Assembly: GCA_002862205.1 (NCBI GenBank)
Contig: PKCN01000312.1
Location: 1-64,000 of the forward strand
DNA: 64,000 nucleotides
Reading direction: 5' to 3'
Source of the DNA: Planctomycetaceae bacterium
GTDB taxonomy: Bacteria > Planctomycetota > Planctomycetia > Pirellulales > Pirellulaceae
The notes under the pieces are model-generated. The model saw only the letters and a program-made list of their open reading frames with translations. It was not told where the DNA came from and did not search any database. The translations under genes were made by a program, and so were the position numbers. This document shows, one piece after another, positions 1 through 9,516 of this stretch (positions are counted from its first letter, which is position 1; the number at the start of each line of letters is the position of its first letter).

Positions 1-561
1 TCCGCGTTCAATCAGTTTGTCGATCAGTTTCATGATTCCGATCTCACTCACGGGATATCGCTGTCCCTGCATGGCGAGGAACCCTGTGGGATCAAGCCAC
101 AGGGTTTTCAGCCCCAGAAGCAGGCCAACTTCGTGGACGGCCATGGTACCGTCAAAAAGATCGGCACCCCAAATCACTTCCCGGCCTTTGAGATTTTGAG
201 GAGCATCGAAGGCGAGATAAACGCGCATCGGTGCATCATTGTTTTCATTGCGGCACCGCGTTTGTACTTTCATCTGTAGTTCGGATTCCGGACCCATGAC
301 TCCATTGGTGTCGAGTTCCTGTTTGACGAAACGAGCGGTGTAGTCATCCAGTGTCGTCGAGAGGTGTTCTTTGGCTGACTTTGCCATGTCGAGCACGTTG
401 GACATGGTCATCGCAGTGTTGGGTGTCTGCTCAGTGTTCGTTGGTGATGCATTGACCACCTTGTTCGGTGGTTGTTTGAACGATTGGTAGTAGTAATAAC
501 CACCGACCATTCCGACGACGAAACAGATCGCGAAGATTTTCTTTTTTTGCTTTGGAGTCAC
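1..561 (-). CDS. DUF1571 domain-containing protein (partial, C-terminus off window)
   Basis: Minus-strand frame from GTG at 561 (GGAAGGAAGG RBS-like upstream) reads VTPKQKKKIFAICFVVGMVGGYYYYQSF...MRVYLAFDAPQNLKGREVIWG...HEVG...LDPTGFLAMQGQRYPVSEIGIMKLIDKLIE; resembles the DUF1571 KGREVIY...LAMxGxRYPITExGI pattern. Confidence 0.72.
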   Translation of the reverse strand, partial: MTPKQKKKIFAICFVVGMVGGYYYYQSFKQPPNKVVNASPTNTEQTPNTAMTMSNVLDMAKSAKEHLSTTLDDYTARFVKQELDTNGVMGPESELQMKVQTRCRNENNDAPMRVYLAFDAPQNLKGREVIWGADLFDGTMAVHEVGLLLGLKTLWLDPTGFLAMQGQRYPVSEIGIMKLIDKLIERG

Positions 562-694
562 AGCTTTGCCTTCCTTCCGAGTTGGGGCGACTTCACGTAC
601 CAATAGAAAAGACCGCCGGGGAGTCCTCCGACGGTCTTCTCAATTTTGATTGACGTTGCATTTCCAAAGAAGATTTTCGTTTGGATAGGGCAGT

Positions 695-2428
695 CTAGAA
701 CTGACCGCCCTGCAAACCCTGCTGATTCTGCTGTACCGCGGCACCAATTGCTTGGAGGATACCTTCGCCGATTTCGAATGAGAACTTTTGACCGTTGTCA
801 ATTTTTTCGACGACGAGACTCATTTCACCGCCATTTGGTGCTCGTGTCAGTGCATCAAGCATGGCAGCGATGGTGTCGTTGGCTTCGATTGACTGGGCAT
901 AAGTAAGCATGGGCAGCATGGTCATGCGCATTTGACCAACAGGTCGATCAGCAGACGTCTTTGTCTTACCAGAGTCGATCAAGTCTTTCATTAACTTGTC
1001 ACTGTCTTTACCAAACGCCAAGTACATGGACTTTGCACCGGTGCCGATGTGGACGCGAAGTTTTTCGCCGAACATGCGGCGTGCTTCATCCGAGGACGCC
1101 GGGATATCAGCTTCAACCAAGTGCATGGTTACACCTTCATATTTGCCGATGTCGAATTTGAACTCGGGTGCACCAGGCTCATTTTCCACTTTGGCTGCGA
1201 CTTCCTTGGCGATTTTTGCCACTTCGTTTCCGTCCGCCACGAAGGCACCGAACACGAATTTGAAACCATCTTCGTCTGCCAGCAGTAACGCACCGAGATC
1301 ACTTTTTCCCTCTGAAGCAGATTTGACCGACAGTTCAATGACCCGATCAACCAAATCGTTGACGTCGTCACGTTGGCTGTCTGAAAGGCCAGCTTGGCTG
1401 TCCAGAGCAGAACGAACGGCTGACAATGATGCCTCCATGCTGGCTTTTGCGTCTTCAATTTGTTCCGGGCTGATAGAAGAGGCTTGATGGAAATAGGCAG
1501 CTGCACCTTCTCGGATGACGGAAGCAAATTGCGATGGGATCGCGCGGCTACCGTCGTACATGGACGCCAGCGTGCTGCCAGCAACCGCCGTGTAGCTGCT
1601 ATCAACTGTTATCTTTTGCTTGGCTTGGTTGATATTGAATCCAAACTGCAATTGATCGGTGTCTTCAATCAGTTGTTCAAGTTGCTTGATGGAGCTTTCG
1701 GCTGCTTCACGACTCGCTTCCGCATTGGGGCCGTCCTGCAGTGCCATCGCCTGCTCAAAGCCCATCTTGAGTTGATCTGTCAACATGTTACGTGTTTCAG
1801 CGGGAATCTGCTGCATTTTCATGCGTAGAGCCAGGTCGTATTTGTTCCCCATGCCCTCAAAGAGGGCGGTAGGATCTTCAGGAGCCAATGCCAGCACGTC
1901 TTTGGCAGTACCCATCACTGCCCAGTCACCCTTCTGTTGAATGTGAACCACATTGGCACCAACGATGATTCTCAGTGTGCCGTCTTTTTCTTCATCGTAT
2001 GGACCGGTCTGTGCTTCCAATCGCTTCAGCACAGTTTTGATGTCGTTGGTTGGTAACAGTACTAGTGGTTGAGGCATCCCATTCACCATCGGAACGACGA
2101 CGCCAATGGGGCGTGTCATATCCATGCCCTGAGTGAAAGTGCCTGCAAGCAGACCAAACATTCCGCCAGCTTGAGCTTGCCCGGCGACTCCGGTGACATA
2201 GTTAATGTCTTGTGTCAATTTGTTGACAGACCCGATGGTCATGACCAGAACTGGCTCGCTGGATGCAGCATCGCTGTCCTGAGCGGTTGCCAAGGGCAAG
2301 ATTGAGGTGGGAGCCGACAGTAGTAGCCCCACGGCCATCGCAGAGGCCAAAAAGCCGCGGCGAATCAAACGATTCGAGAACACCATTGTAAAAACCTTCC
2401 TCTGGGAAGCAGTGACCAGCGGAGCCAA
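695..2428 (-). CDS. secreted hypothetical protein (signal peptide; start may be internal at MVFSNRL)
   Basis: 577-aa ORF with hydrophobic N-terminus RRGFLASAMAVGLLLSAPTSILPLATAQ; no family recognised. Confidence 0.8.
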   Translation of the reverse strand: MAPLVTASQRKVFTMVFSNRLIRRGFLASAMAVGLLLSAPTSILPLATAQDSDAASSEPVLVMTIGSVNKLTQDINYVTGVAGQAQAGGMFGLLAGTFTQGMDMTRPIGVVVPMVNGMPQPLVLLPTNDIKTVLKRLEAQTGPYDEEKDGTLRIIVGANVVHIQQKGDWAVMGTAKDVLALAPEDPTALFEGMGNKYDLALRMKMQQIPAETRNMLTDQLKMGFEQAMALQDGPNAEASREAAESSIKQLEQLIEDTDQLQFGFNINQAKQKITVDSSYTAVAGSTLASMYDGSRAIPSQFASVIREGAAAYFHQASSISPEQIEDAKASMEASLSAVRSALDSQAGLSDSQRDDVNDLVDRVIELSVKSASEGKSDLGALLLADEDGFKFVFGAFVADGNEVAKIAKEVAAKVENEPGAPEFKFDIGKYEGVTMHLVEADIPASSDEARRMFGEKLRVHIGTGAKSMYLAFGKDSDKLMKDLIDSGKTKTSADRPVGQMRMTMLPMLTYAQSIEANDTIAAMLDALTRAPNGGEMSLVVEKIDNGQKFSFEIGEGILQAIGAAVQQNQQGLQGGQF

Positions 2429-2734
2429 GCGCCCGCCGGCGTATTGGAATTGGACAGACTAGGATTTCGAACACAGGAGCGGCGATTTGCAATCAAAACG
2501 AACTACAAAGACCGTTCGCCCCCAAGAGCTCGGTTACCTTTATATACCCTTGAACCGTTTCGACGGTTTCGGGCCTACTCTAAAAAAAGACAACTTTGAC
2601 TTGGCGGCAAGTTATCTACCTTCAGGCGCATTAAACCAGAACTGAGTGCAATAAGAGGTAAAAACCGAACTCATCAAGATTTTACCGGGATGTCGCTCAC
2701 ATCCTTTGCTCCCTCTCTGGAAGGGTCTGCTGTT

Positions 2735-2962
2735 CTATCTCTCTCGATAGACGATGCGACCCTTTGTGAGGTCGTAAGGCGAGAGTTCTACTCTCACCTT
2801 GTCACCGGGTACGATTCGGATGAAGTGTTTTCGCATTCGACCCGCAACGTGAGCCATCACTTCGCTGCCTGTTTCCAGTTGCACACGAAATCGCGTATTC
2901 GCCAATGCTTGCGTGACGGTTCCTTCGACTTCGAAGGCCTCTTCTTTATTTCCCAAAACCAA
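2735..2962 (-). CDS. infA: translation initiation factor IF-1
   Basis: 75 aa: [67 protein letters not shown], typical IF-1 S1 fold. Confidence 0.96.
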   Translation of the reverse strand: MVLGNKEEAFEVEGTVTQALANTRFRVQLETGSEVMAHVAGRMRKHFIRIVPGDKVRVELSPYDLTKGRIVYRER

Positions 2963-3109
2963 ACCTCAAATCAGGAATCGCTCTCGAAGGTGATACGAGA
3001 TTACCAGTCAACCGGTTGTATCGATGTTCGAGAGAGTGGCACTGACACTATTCACATCGGAATGGTCAAGCGAGAGCCACAAGTTCAACTATGAGCACAA
3101 AATGCGCTG

Positions 3110-3136
3110 CCCGCACGATGGTGCGGGACATTTTTT
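3110..3136 (+). terminator. stem-loop CCCGCAC-GATG-GTGCGGG followed by ACATTTTTT
   Basis: Perfect 7-bp stem at 3110-3116/3121-3127 with T6 at 3131-3136 on the + strand; lies in the rpsI-infA gap. Confidence 0.45.
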
Positions 3137-3139
3137 CCA

Positions 3140-3161
3140 TGTCACCCCCCGAGAGGTGACA
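3140..3161. other. second stem-loop TGTCACC...GGTGACA in the rpsI-infA gap
   Basis: Perfect 7-bp inverted repeat at 3140-3146/3155-3161, 8-nt loop. Confidence 0.5.
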
Positions 3162-3227
3162 CATTGATGTCCTCTAAAACCTTGGGCTCAAGCATCTCGG
3201 CGAGGCGATCAGGAAAACACAAACGAG

Positions 3228-3641
3228 TTATCGTTTGCTGAACTGGACGCCGCGACGAGCACCTCGAAGGCCAGGCTTCTTACGTTCTTTCATACGCGAA
3301 TCACGAGTCAGGAACCCGCCTTCGCGAAGCGTTTCATGCATTGTTTCGTCCAAGCTGACCAACGCCCGTGCCAGACCCATCCGAACGGCACCGCTTTGAC
3401 CGGTCATGCCCCCGCCTGAGACTCGAACCAAAACGTCGACCTGATCGGCTTTCTCGACGGCCGAAAGAGTCGCCACGATCGCAGCTTGGTGCTGGTCATT
3501 GACGAAATAGTCAGCCATTGGCTTACGGTTGACGGTGATCGTTCCACTTCCGGGGCGTACACGTACACGAGCTACGCTACTTTTTCGTCGGCCTGTGCCG
3601 AGTGCATCTCCGGAAATCTTGTCCTTTTTGACGGCGACCAT
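3228..3641 (-). CDS. rpsI: 30S ribosomal protein S9
   Basis: GTGRRKSSVARVRVRPGSGTITVNRKPMADYF...VSGGGMTGQSGAVRMGLARAL...LTRDSRMKERKKPGLRGARRGVQFSKR. Confidence 0.98.
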   Translation of the reverse strand: MVAVKKDKISGDALGTGRRKSSVARVRVRPGSGTITVNRKPMADYFVNDQHQAAIVATLSAVEKADQVDVLVRVSGGGMTGQSGAVRMGLARALVSLDETMHETLREGGFLTRDSRMKERKKPGLRGARRGVQFSKR

Positions 3642-3699
3642 AGGTTCAAATGCTGCTTAGGGGGTGTGTTGATGGGAGTACGTTTCGCAAGTCTCTCGA

Positions 3700-4152
3700 T
3701 TACGAGATTTTCTTGCCAGTTCGCTGAAGGGTTTCAGGCTGTTGTGCGGTGTGCGGGTGATCAGGGCCCGCGTAGATCTTCAATTTCTTGATCATCTGAT
3801 ACGCCAACTTGTTCTTCGGGAGCATCCGACGAACTGCGTGGTAGATCAAATCTTCCGGCTTACGTTCTTTCCTGTCGCCGTAACTCTCGAGCCGAAGTCC
3901 GGGGTAGCCGGTGTACCAGGTGTAGTGTCGGTCATCCATTTTCTTGCCGGTCATTCCGACTTTTTCTGCGTTCACGACGATGACAAAGTCGCCGCAATCA
4001 ACATGGGGCGTGTAGATGGGACGATGCTTACCCATCAGGACGACAGCGATATCACTTGCAAGTCGACCGAGGATTTCGTCGGATGCGTCGACGACATGCC
4101 ACTGTTGTTCGACTTGGCCTGGTTTGGCCATGGTTGTTGGTTGAGCCACCAC
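3700..4152 (-). CDS. rplM: 50S ribosomal protein L13
   Basis: WHVVDASDEILGRLASDIAVVLMGKHRPIYTPHVDCGDFVIVVNAEKV...AVRRMLPKNKL. Confidence 0.98.
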   Translation of the reverse strand: MVAQPTTMAKPGQVEQQWHVVDASDEILGRLASDIAVVLMGKHRPIYTPHVDCGDFVIVVNAEKVGMTGKKMDDRHYTWYTGYPGLRLESYGDRKERKPEDLIYHAVRRMLPKNKLAYQMIKKLKIYAGPDHPHTAQQPETLQRTGKKIS

Positions 4153-4376
4153 GGAATTGACTTATGGTTTGAATGGATCGAAATCGAAAACCGCCAAAAA
4201 CGGCAGAATGCCGGAGTGCGGGGAATCGAGGAATTTATCGAGCGTCGCCTTGCTGGGCAAGGCCTTTCGAGCCGATTCAGCATGAAAACGGCTCCAGATT
4301 CGTGTTCCGGGCCAAATTTTTTGCCTGAATGGCCCGGTGAGCTGCCATTGGAACGGTTTCACCCCATTTTTGGGAA

Positions 4377-5852
4377 TCACAAGAGTCGGTCAGGTCCGAA
4401 ACGCTCGACATACTTTTTCAGGCGTAGTTTCTTGCTTGCGGATTCACTCGTCATGTATCTCACGCTGCCGAAAATTGGGCGTTTTGGGCCCCAAGCACGG
4501 TCATACCGCCCCAACACCCAGAAGATTCCGTTGTACGAGTTGGGATCCCGACCATCGAGTCCATACTTGTTATTCAACTCGATCATGATCGAGAGTGCCT
4601 GCTGCGGCGATTCGGTCCAGTGCAGAATTTTCTTTCCCCAGAGCATCCGCATGTAGTTGTGCATCACACCGGTCTCCACCAGCTCGCGTTGTGCAGCATT
4701 CCAGAGCGGGTCCGCTGTCCTGGCGTTCTCGAATTCCTCCAACGTGTAAACGTAGGGACGCTCGTCCTGGGCATGCTCATCGAGCGTTTTTTGAGCCCAA
4801 TTGGGCAGAGACTCAAACTTGTCATAGTTGTGCGGTTGCCTGAAGCTGAGGTTGAAACCCATTTCACGCCAAGTCAGCACTTGGTCGAGAAATGCCTCCG
4901 CTGGTTCGCTTGTGTTCCAAAACCCGTGGTTCTTTCCGTTGGCAGGCGAAGCTTGATCAGGCGTCCAGTTTTCCTTTTCGAGCATTTTTTGAACGATTTC
5001 ATGTGCAGAGATATGACCGAAATGAAGGTGTGGGCTGAGGCCTGTTGTGACCTTTTCGTCTGGATGGTTGCGGTCATCTCCGTAGAGCGACAGGTCACGA
5101 TTGACAAACTGATCGAGCCGCGATTTGGCATCCAATGAACCACCAGCGACCGTGTTGCTGATCTTGACCCCATGGTCAATCGGAAGGCTCGTGATTCCGC
5201 CCCCATCCAGCAGGTAATTCAGGTCCGCTGGTGACCATTTCTCCAGAATCTTTCTGGGCAATGCATCGAGGCGAGGAAGTTTGATTCCCCGGAGAGGATC
5301 CACTTTTGGCATTTCCATCAGATTGTCTAGGATGTTTTTTTGCATCCAACGTCGATAACTGTGGGCTACTGTGAAGGTGCGTTCGGGCGCGCGAAGTGGC
5401 ATCACCCCATTACTGTCCACCAACTCCAGTCTTGCCGGCAGGCGATTCCGTGCTACACGGATCATCGTGGGGTGAAAGAAGCAGGGGTACTCGTCCGTCA
5501 CAATCGTGCAAGCTCTTGATGCCAATTCATGTAGTAAAGGCGATGCGCTCCCCACCTCCGTTTCAACGAACGGAAAGTACGTGACGGCTCGCTTGGCGAA
5601 AGAGTTCTGGTTGTCTCGCATCCCCTCGATCACGAATCGGTGGAGCCGATCGCTGGCCCAGCGATAGCGTAGACGCAATGGTTCAAAAACAATCAATGGC
5701 TTGCCGAACTGCCGAGATCGATCGATCGCGTGCTGCAGAGCAAAATTGTAGTTGAGCCGTCGAAAGGCCGTCATCCAATAAAGAACGTAGTCGCCATCCT
5801 CCCGTATCGGATGGTCATTGGCGTGCGTATGCCGTATCGAAGGAATCGCCAT
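4377..5852 (-). CDS. class II deoxyribodipyrimidine photolyase
   Basis: YVLYWMTAFRRLNYNFALQHAI...LSPHLHFGHIS...FLDQVLTWREMGFN...YMRMLWGKKILHW...WVLGRYDRAWGPKRPIFGSVRYM, class II photolyase motifs. Confidence 0.93.
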   Translation of the reverse strand: MAIPSIRHTHANDHPIREDGDYVLYWMTAFRRLNYNFALQHAIDRSRQFGKPLIVFEPLRLRYRWASDRLHRFVIEGMRDNQNSFAKRAVTYFPFVETEVGSASPLLHELASRACTIVTDEYPCFFHPTMIRVARNRLPARLELVDSNGVMPLRAPERTFTVAHSYRRWMQKNILDNLMEMPKVDPLRGIKLPRLDALPRKILEKWSPADLNYLLDGGGITSLPIDHGVKISNTVAGGSLDAKSRLDQFVNRDLSLYGDDRNHPDEKVTTGLSPHLHFGHISAHEIVQKMLEKENWTPDQASPANGKNHGFWNTSEPAEAFLDQVLTWREMGFNLSFRQPHNYDKFESLPNWAQKTLDEHAQDERPYVYTLEEFENARTADPLWNAAQRELVETGVMHNYMRMLWGKKILHWTESPQQALSIMIELNNKYGLDGRDPNSYNGIFWVLGRYDRAWGPKRPIFGSVRYMTSESASKKLRLKKYVERFGPDRLL

Positions 5853-6207
5853 CAGTCATTCAGATCAGGTGAGTGTTGAGTTGAAAGTGGCACTGAACCC
5901 ATTTTTTGAGCCCTGACTCAGACAGCACCGGTTGAGTCAGTTTCGTGCCGGACAATCACTGGAGCGGTATTTGTTACTGGTGATCTGAAGAAGGATAATC
6001 TTGATAACAAGCTCGATCAGACATCAGCAAACGCAGGGAACATTTCAGCGCTTGAGGGAATTGTACTGAACGGGGTAGCCACCCTCGCACTCCATTGGGC
6101 GGGATTGAGTGGCCAGTGAATTAAGCAGCCAGTGGTGTCGTTTTTTCCAGCGGCCGGTCGGCTTGGTCGTGACCGCTTGGTTGTGTCTGGCTGCGGTCAA
6201 CTGAGGG

Positions 6208-6275
6208 CTTCAGATGAAACGGGGCTTCAGATGAAACGGGGCCTCAGATGAAACGGGGCCTCAGATGAAACGGGG
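6208..6275. repeat. 4 x 17-bp tandem repeat (C[T/C]TCAGATGAAACGGGG)
   Basis: Four contiguous near-identical 17-mers read directly from the sequence. Confidence 0.95.
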
Positions 6276-6305
6276 CTCGGCTATTGGGATGACTCTCTGC
6301 GATTT

Positions 6306-7235
6306 TCATTCGTCACTGTCATTGGATTCTTCGCCGTTGCCTGTCACTTTCCGTTTACGCATGCGAATTTCATTTCCGACCTCATTATGGCTGACTTCAT
6401 CCATGAAGGCGTTGATCAGTAATAATCCACGGCCACCGGCACGTTCGATATTTTCCGGATCGGTGGGGTCACGTAATGCTGCAGCGTCAAACCCAGGACC
6501 ATCATCGCGGATGATGAAGATAATTTCTTCGCTAGTTGCTTCCAGCTTGATCGTGACTTTTCGATCACGATAGGGAGCTCGCTCTTTTCGTTCCGCAATC
6601 ATGTTGACGTAAGGCGTTCCGTTATCGCTTTGTCGCAGTTCCGAGGAAACTTCGAGATTTCCATGAATCATCGCATTCAAGAGGGCTTCATCCAAAGCCA
6701 TGGCGATCTGCATTCTTTCGCCTTCATCGAACAGGTCGAGTTCGACCATCGGCAATTCGAGTCTCGAAATGATATCCGGAATTTGAGATTCATCGTTCGC
6801 GACTTCCAGCGTGATGTTGCTTTCCACCGCATTTTGGGCAACCTGTGGGACAGCTTTGGTAGCTTTGTTGACCGCCATCACCTGCTGAAGCACTGGAATC
6901 AGGGTGTCGTTAAGTTCTCGTTTGGGCACGTAGCTCGCCGCACCTGCTTTTAGTGCCTGACTCGCAATTTCTTCGCTGCCTTGACTGGTCGTGAGGATGA
7001 CAGGAAGCGATGGCATCGACTCTTTGAGTGAGGCAACCAATTCCAGACCATTCATCTCGGGCATCTGCAAATCAGTGACGACCAGCAGTGGCATTGTCTC
7101 TTCGATGGAAGCAATTGCTTGAATGCCATCCATGGCGGATTGGACGACGAAACCCTCTTTCTCGAGCAAGAACTGAATTTGCCGGAGTTGTGTTGGACTG
7201 TCGTCCACGACGAGGATGTGCGAAGGGTCAGGCAT
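6306..7235 (-). CDS. response regulator with C-terminal RsbW-like HATPase domain
   Basis: Receiver ILVVDDSPTQLRQI...VVTDLQMPEMNGLELV...; C-terminal EALLNAMIHGNLE...IIFIIRDDGPGFD...GGRGLLLINAFMDEV = anti-sigma-kinase type HATPase. Confidence 0.88.
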   Translation of the reverse strand: MPDPSHILVVDDSPTQLRQIQFLLEKEGFVVQSAMDGIQAIASIEETMPLLVVTDLQMPEMNGLELVASLKESMPSLPVILTTSQGSEEIASQALKAGAASYVPKRELNDTLIPVLQQVMAVNKATKAVPQVAQNAVESNITLEVANDESQIPDIISRLELPMVELDLFDEGERMQIAMALDEALLNAMIHGNLEVSSELRQSDNGTPYVNMIAERKERAPYRDRKVTIKLEATSEEIIFIIRDDGPGFDAAALRDPTDPENIERAGGRGLLLINAFMDEVSHNEVGNEIRMRKRKVTGNGEESNDSDE

Positions 7236-7900
7236 AAGTTTTTAATCAGTCGGCGTCGATCGCTTCAGACTCATTGTCTTGTAAGTTCGTTCAATGCGAT
7301 TGGGATATGGGAGTGCTGTTGGCCGGGCCCACTAACCCAAGGAGGTATCGGTGATGTTGGCAATAATCCTTCATGTCCTCATCTCCGGGATGGATTTTCG
7401 GCAAATATAACTGGTTGAAACTCGGGTTTTGGCGTCTGTTCCCAAAGAACGTCGGTAGGGCTGCAAGGACTCGCCCGATATCACCAGTTACGACTGTATT
7501 GTGGATTCCCATTGACGAATGCGACAGTGGGCAGTTTGTGACGGTTAGTGAGCGTTGTGCGGCCGATGTTGGGGGGGCTTCGACGGGGTTCATCGTCCGT
7601 CTAGCACCAATCCGTTCACTAGTCTAGCTTCTGAGTTGGACTTGTGTGTTGAAATGCCGGGCCGGAACTTCCACAAGCTTTCAAATCAGTACGTGAACGC
7701 TGCAATCACAGACAGCTTCATCTGTAGTAGGATGCTGGTTTGCCATGCCAACGCTGATGTTTGTCCCGGTCACAGTCTATGCTGTGTGATTCCCGTCGCT
7801 GTGAGCGAGTTGTTTTCTCGCTACTGGCTGTTTTTGATCGAAAGTTATTTACGGATTTGGGGGGCGATCTTCGCTCCGGAATACTACCGAGAAATCAGCA

Positions 7901-9406
7901 TTGCGAAACCGAAATCCACGTATTCGTTATTTTTTTGGGTGCGTTACTGCAGCAATCTTGCTGCTAGGTGCCGGCTACATTGTTGCTGCTGCACATCTGC
8001 AGGCTCAAACCAATCCCTATTTAACCGCTGCAGACTTGTACCTGCCTCGCACCGTCGATGTGGTCATCCTCGTCTGGTCATTCTGGGTAGCTTCATCCGT
8101 TGGAAGCTTTTTGAATGTGGTTGCCTGGAGGATGCCTCGAGGGGAATCAATCAACGGCCGATCACATTGTCCACGCTGCCTTTCTCAGTTGCAGGCACGA
8201 GATAATTTTCCGGTTCTTGGTTGGCTGGCGTTGCGGGGACGTTGCAGCACATGCCGGTTGCCCATTTCAGCTCGCTACCCAGTGGTAGAAGCATTGGTAG
8301 GGCTGTCACTGACAGTCGTGGCAGTGGCGGAAGTCTATCGATCCTGCTTGCCGAGACAGGATCAAGGCATTGCTGGACCACTCTGGATGCCTGTGCTTGA
8401 TCCTTTCATTCTGATCACGCTTGTCTATCACATCGTGGGTCTGACCATGTGCTGGGCGGTTGGCTTGATTCGCCTCGACGGAAATCGACTACCGAGGAAT
8501 CTGTCAATTTTTTCGTTGGCAGTTTCGGCGATCCCTATTTTGATTTTTCCGTCACTGATGGTCGTTCCCTGGCAGATGGACTTGGGTGATGATTGGCGGC
8601 CGGATGACAGGTATTTTGATGCCATCATTCGAGTGATTACCGCATTGGTAGCGGCAACCGCTTTGGGGCGATATTTGGCGAAAGGGTTTTGTCCAACGGC
8701 GGATCCGAAGCTCGATCCACTGGGGAAATCGACCGTCCGACTGATTGATCTGATTGTGATTCTTTCGATTCCGGCACTGCTGGTAGGCTGGCAGGCATTA
8801 CCGGCGGTGATCGTGCTGGCGGCCGTACTCGCTTTTTGGATACGTCCCCTTCTACCTCCAAGTTGTGAGGCCCTGGGACGATTTGCAATTTCCATCCCAA
8901 TCGCTTTGACTTTCCAAATAGTGTTTTGGCGAAGTCTTGATGCGGCTGCCACCACAACTGGTTTGCAATTTCCGATATGGCCATCAGAAAATACATCCCC
9001 AGGGGTGATGTTGTTCTGGCTGTTCATGCTTGGAATTGTTCCACTTTGGCTGCGGGAATCTCCAGTGAGGGACGGCCTGCGTGAAGGCACTCCGGATGTA
9101 CCGGGTGATTCAGCGCTCGGCGATTGTGACTCGGATCAGCACCATTTAATTGAAGATTTTGATGTTGGCGAGGTAGCCGAATCGGATTTTGCGTTGGGGC
9201 TGGGAAGCGATGAACCCACCGTCGGGCCTAGTGATGAACCCACCGTTGGCCCGGGTGTTGAACCCACCGTTGGCCCGGGTGTTGAACCCACCGTTGGCCC
9301 GAGTGGTCGTGCTGCTTGGGATGATTCCCTCAGCGATTCCACTGGACCCGTGGATGATCTTGGCAGCGAGGATGGCGATCAGTTCAATCGAAAGCCGAAT
9401 TCCTAA
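7901..9406 (+). CDS. prepilin peptidase (A24) family-like membrane protein with C-terminal acidic repeat tail
   Basis: GSFLNVVAWRMPRGESINGRSHCPRCLSQLQARDNFPVLGWLALRGRCSTCRLPISARYPVVEAL, canonical A24 N-terminal domain with CxxC...CxxC; then TM segments and a DEPTVGPS-type repeat. Confidence 0.8.
   Translation: MRNRNPRIRYFFGCVTAAILLLGAGYIVAAAHLQAQTNPYLTAADLYLPRTVDVVILVWSFWVASSVGSFLNVVAWRMPRGESINGRSHCPRCLSQLQARDNFPVLGWLALRGRCSTCRLPISARYPVVEALVGLSLTVVAVAEVYRSCLPRQDQGIAGPLWMPVLDPFILITLVYHIVGLTMCWAVGLIRLDGNRLPRNLSIFSLAVSAIPILIFPSLMVVPWQMDLGDDWRPDDRYFDAIIRVITALVAATALGRYLAKGFCPTADPKLDPLGKSTVRLIDLIVILSIPALLVGWQALPAVIVLAAVLAFWIRPLLPPSCEALGRFAISIPIALTFQIVFWRSLDAAATTTGLQFPIWPSENTSPGVMLFWLFMLGIVPLWLRESPVRDGLREGTPDVPGDSALGDCDSDQHHLIEDFDVGEVAESDFALGLGSDEPTVGPSDEPTVGPGVEPTVGPGVEPTVGPSGRAAWDDSLSDSTGPVDDLGSEDGDQFNRKPNS
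9209..9304 (+). repeat. 4 x 24-bp in-frame tandem repeat encoding (D/V)EPTVGP(S/G)
   Basis: Units at 9209, 9233, 9257, 9281. Confidence 0.95.
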
Positions 9407-9516
9407 ACAAGGAATTGTTCGACTCACTCAGGCGATGGATGTTGAGGCTCGGTGATGATTTTGCCAAAGTTCCATCATTGTTGCTAATGCGGATTTCCTT
9501 TGACACAGCTGACAGG

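Noticed and set aside
3742-4656. 304-aa + strand ORF over rplM and the photolyase 3' end
   Set aside because: Antisense to two solid genes; no recognisable domain.
6208-6275. CRISPR-like array
   Set aside because: Units are directly contiguous with no spacers, and no cas genes are present.
7240-7900. Possible structured ncRNA (SRP/tmRNA-like) in the intergenic region
   Set aside because: No recognisable SRP, tmRNA or RNase P core motifs; a covariance-model search would be needed.
7555-8205. 216-aa ORF upstream of the prepilin-peptidase-like gene
   Set aside because: Overlaps the supported A24-like frame and has no convincing domain.
9136-9427. Antisense ORFs with RANGGFNT or GPTVGSTP repeats
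   Set aside because: Repeat periodicity is a multiple of 3, so open frames appear on both strands; the + gene has the supported domain.
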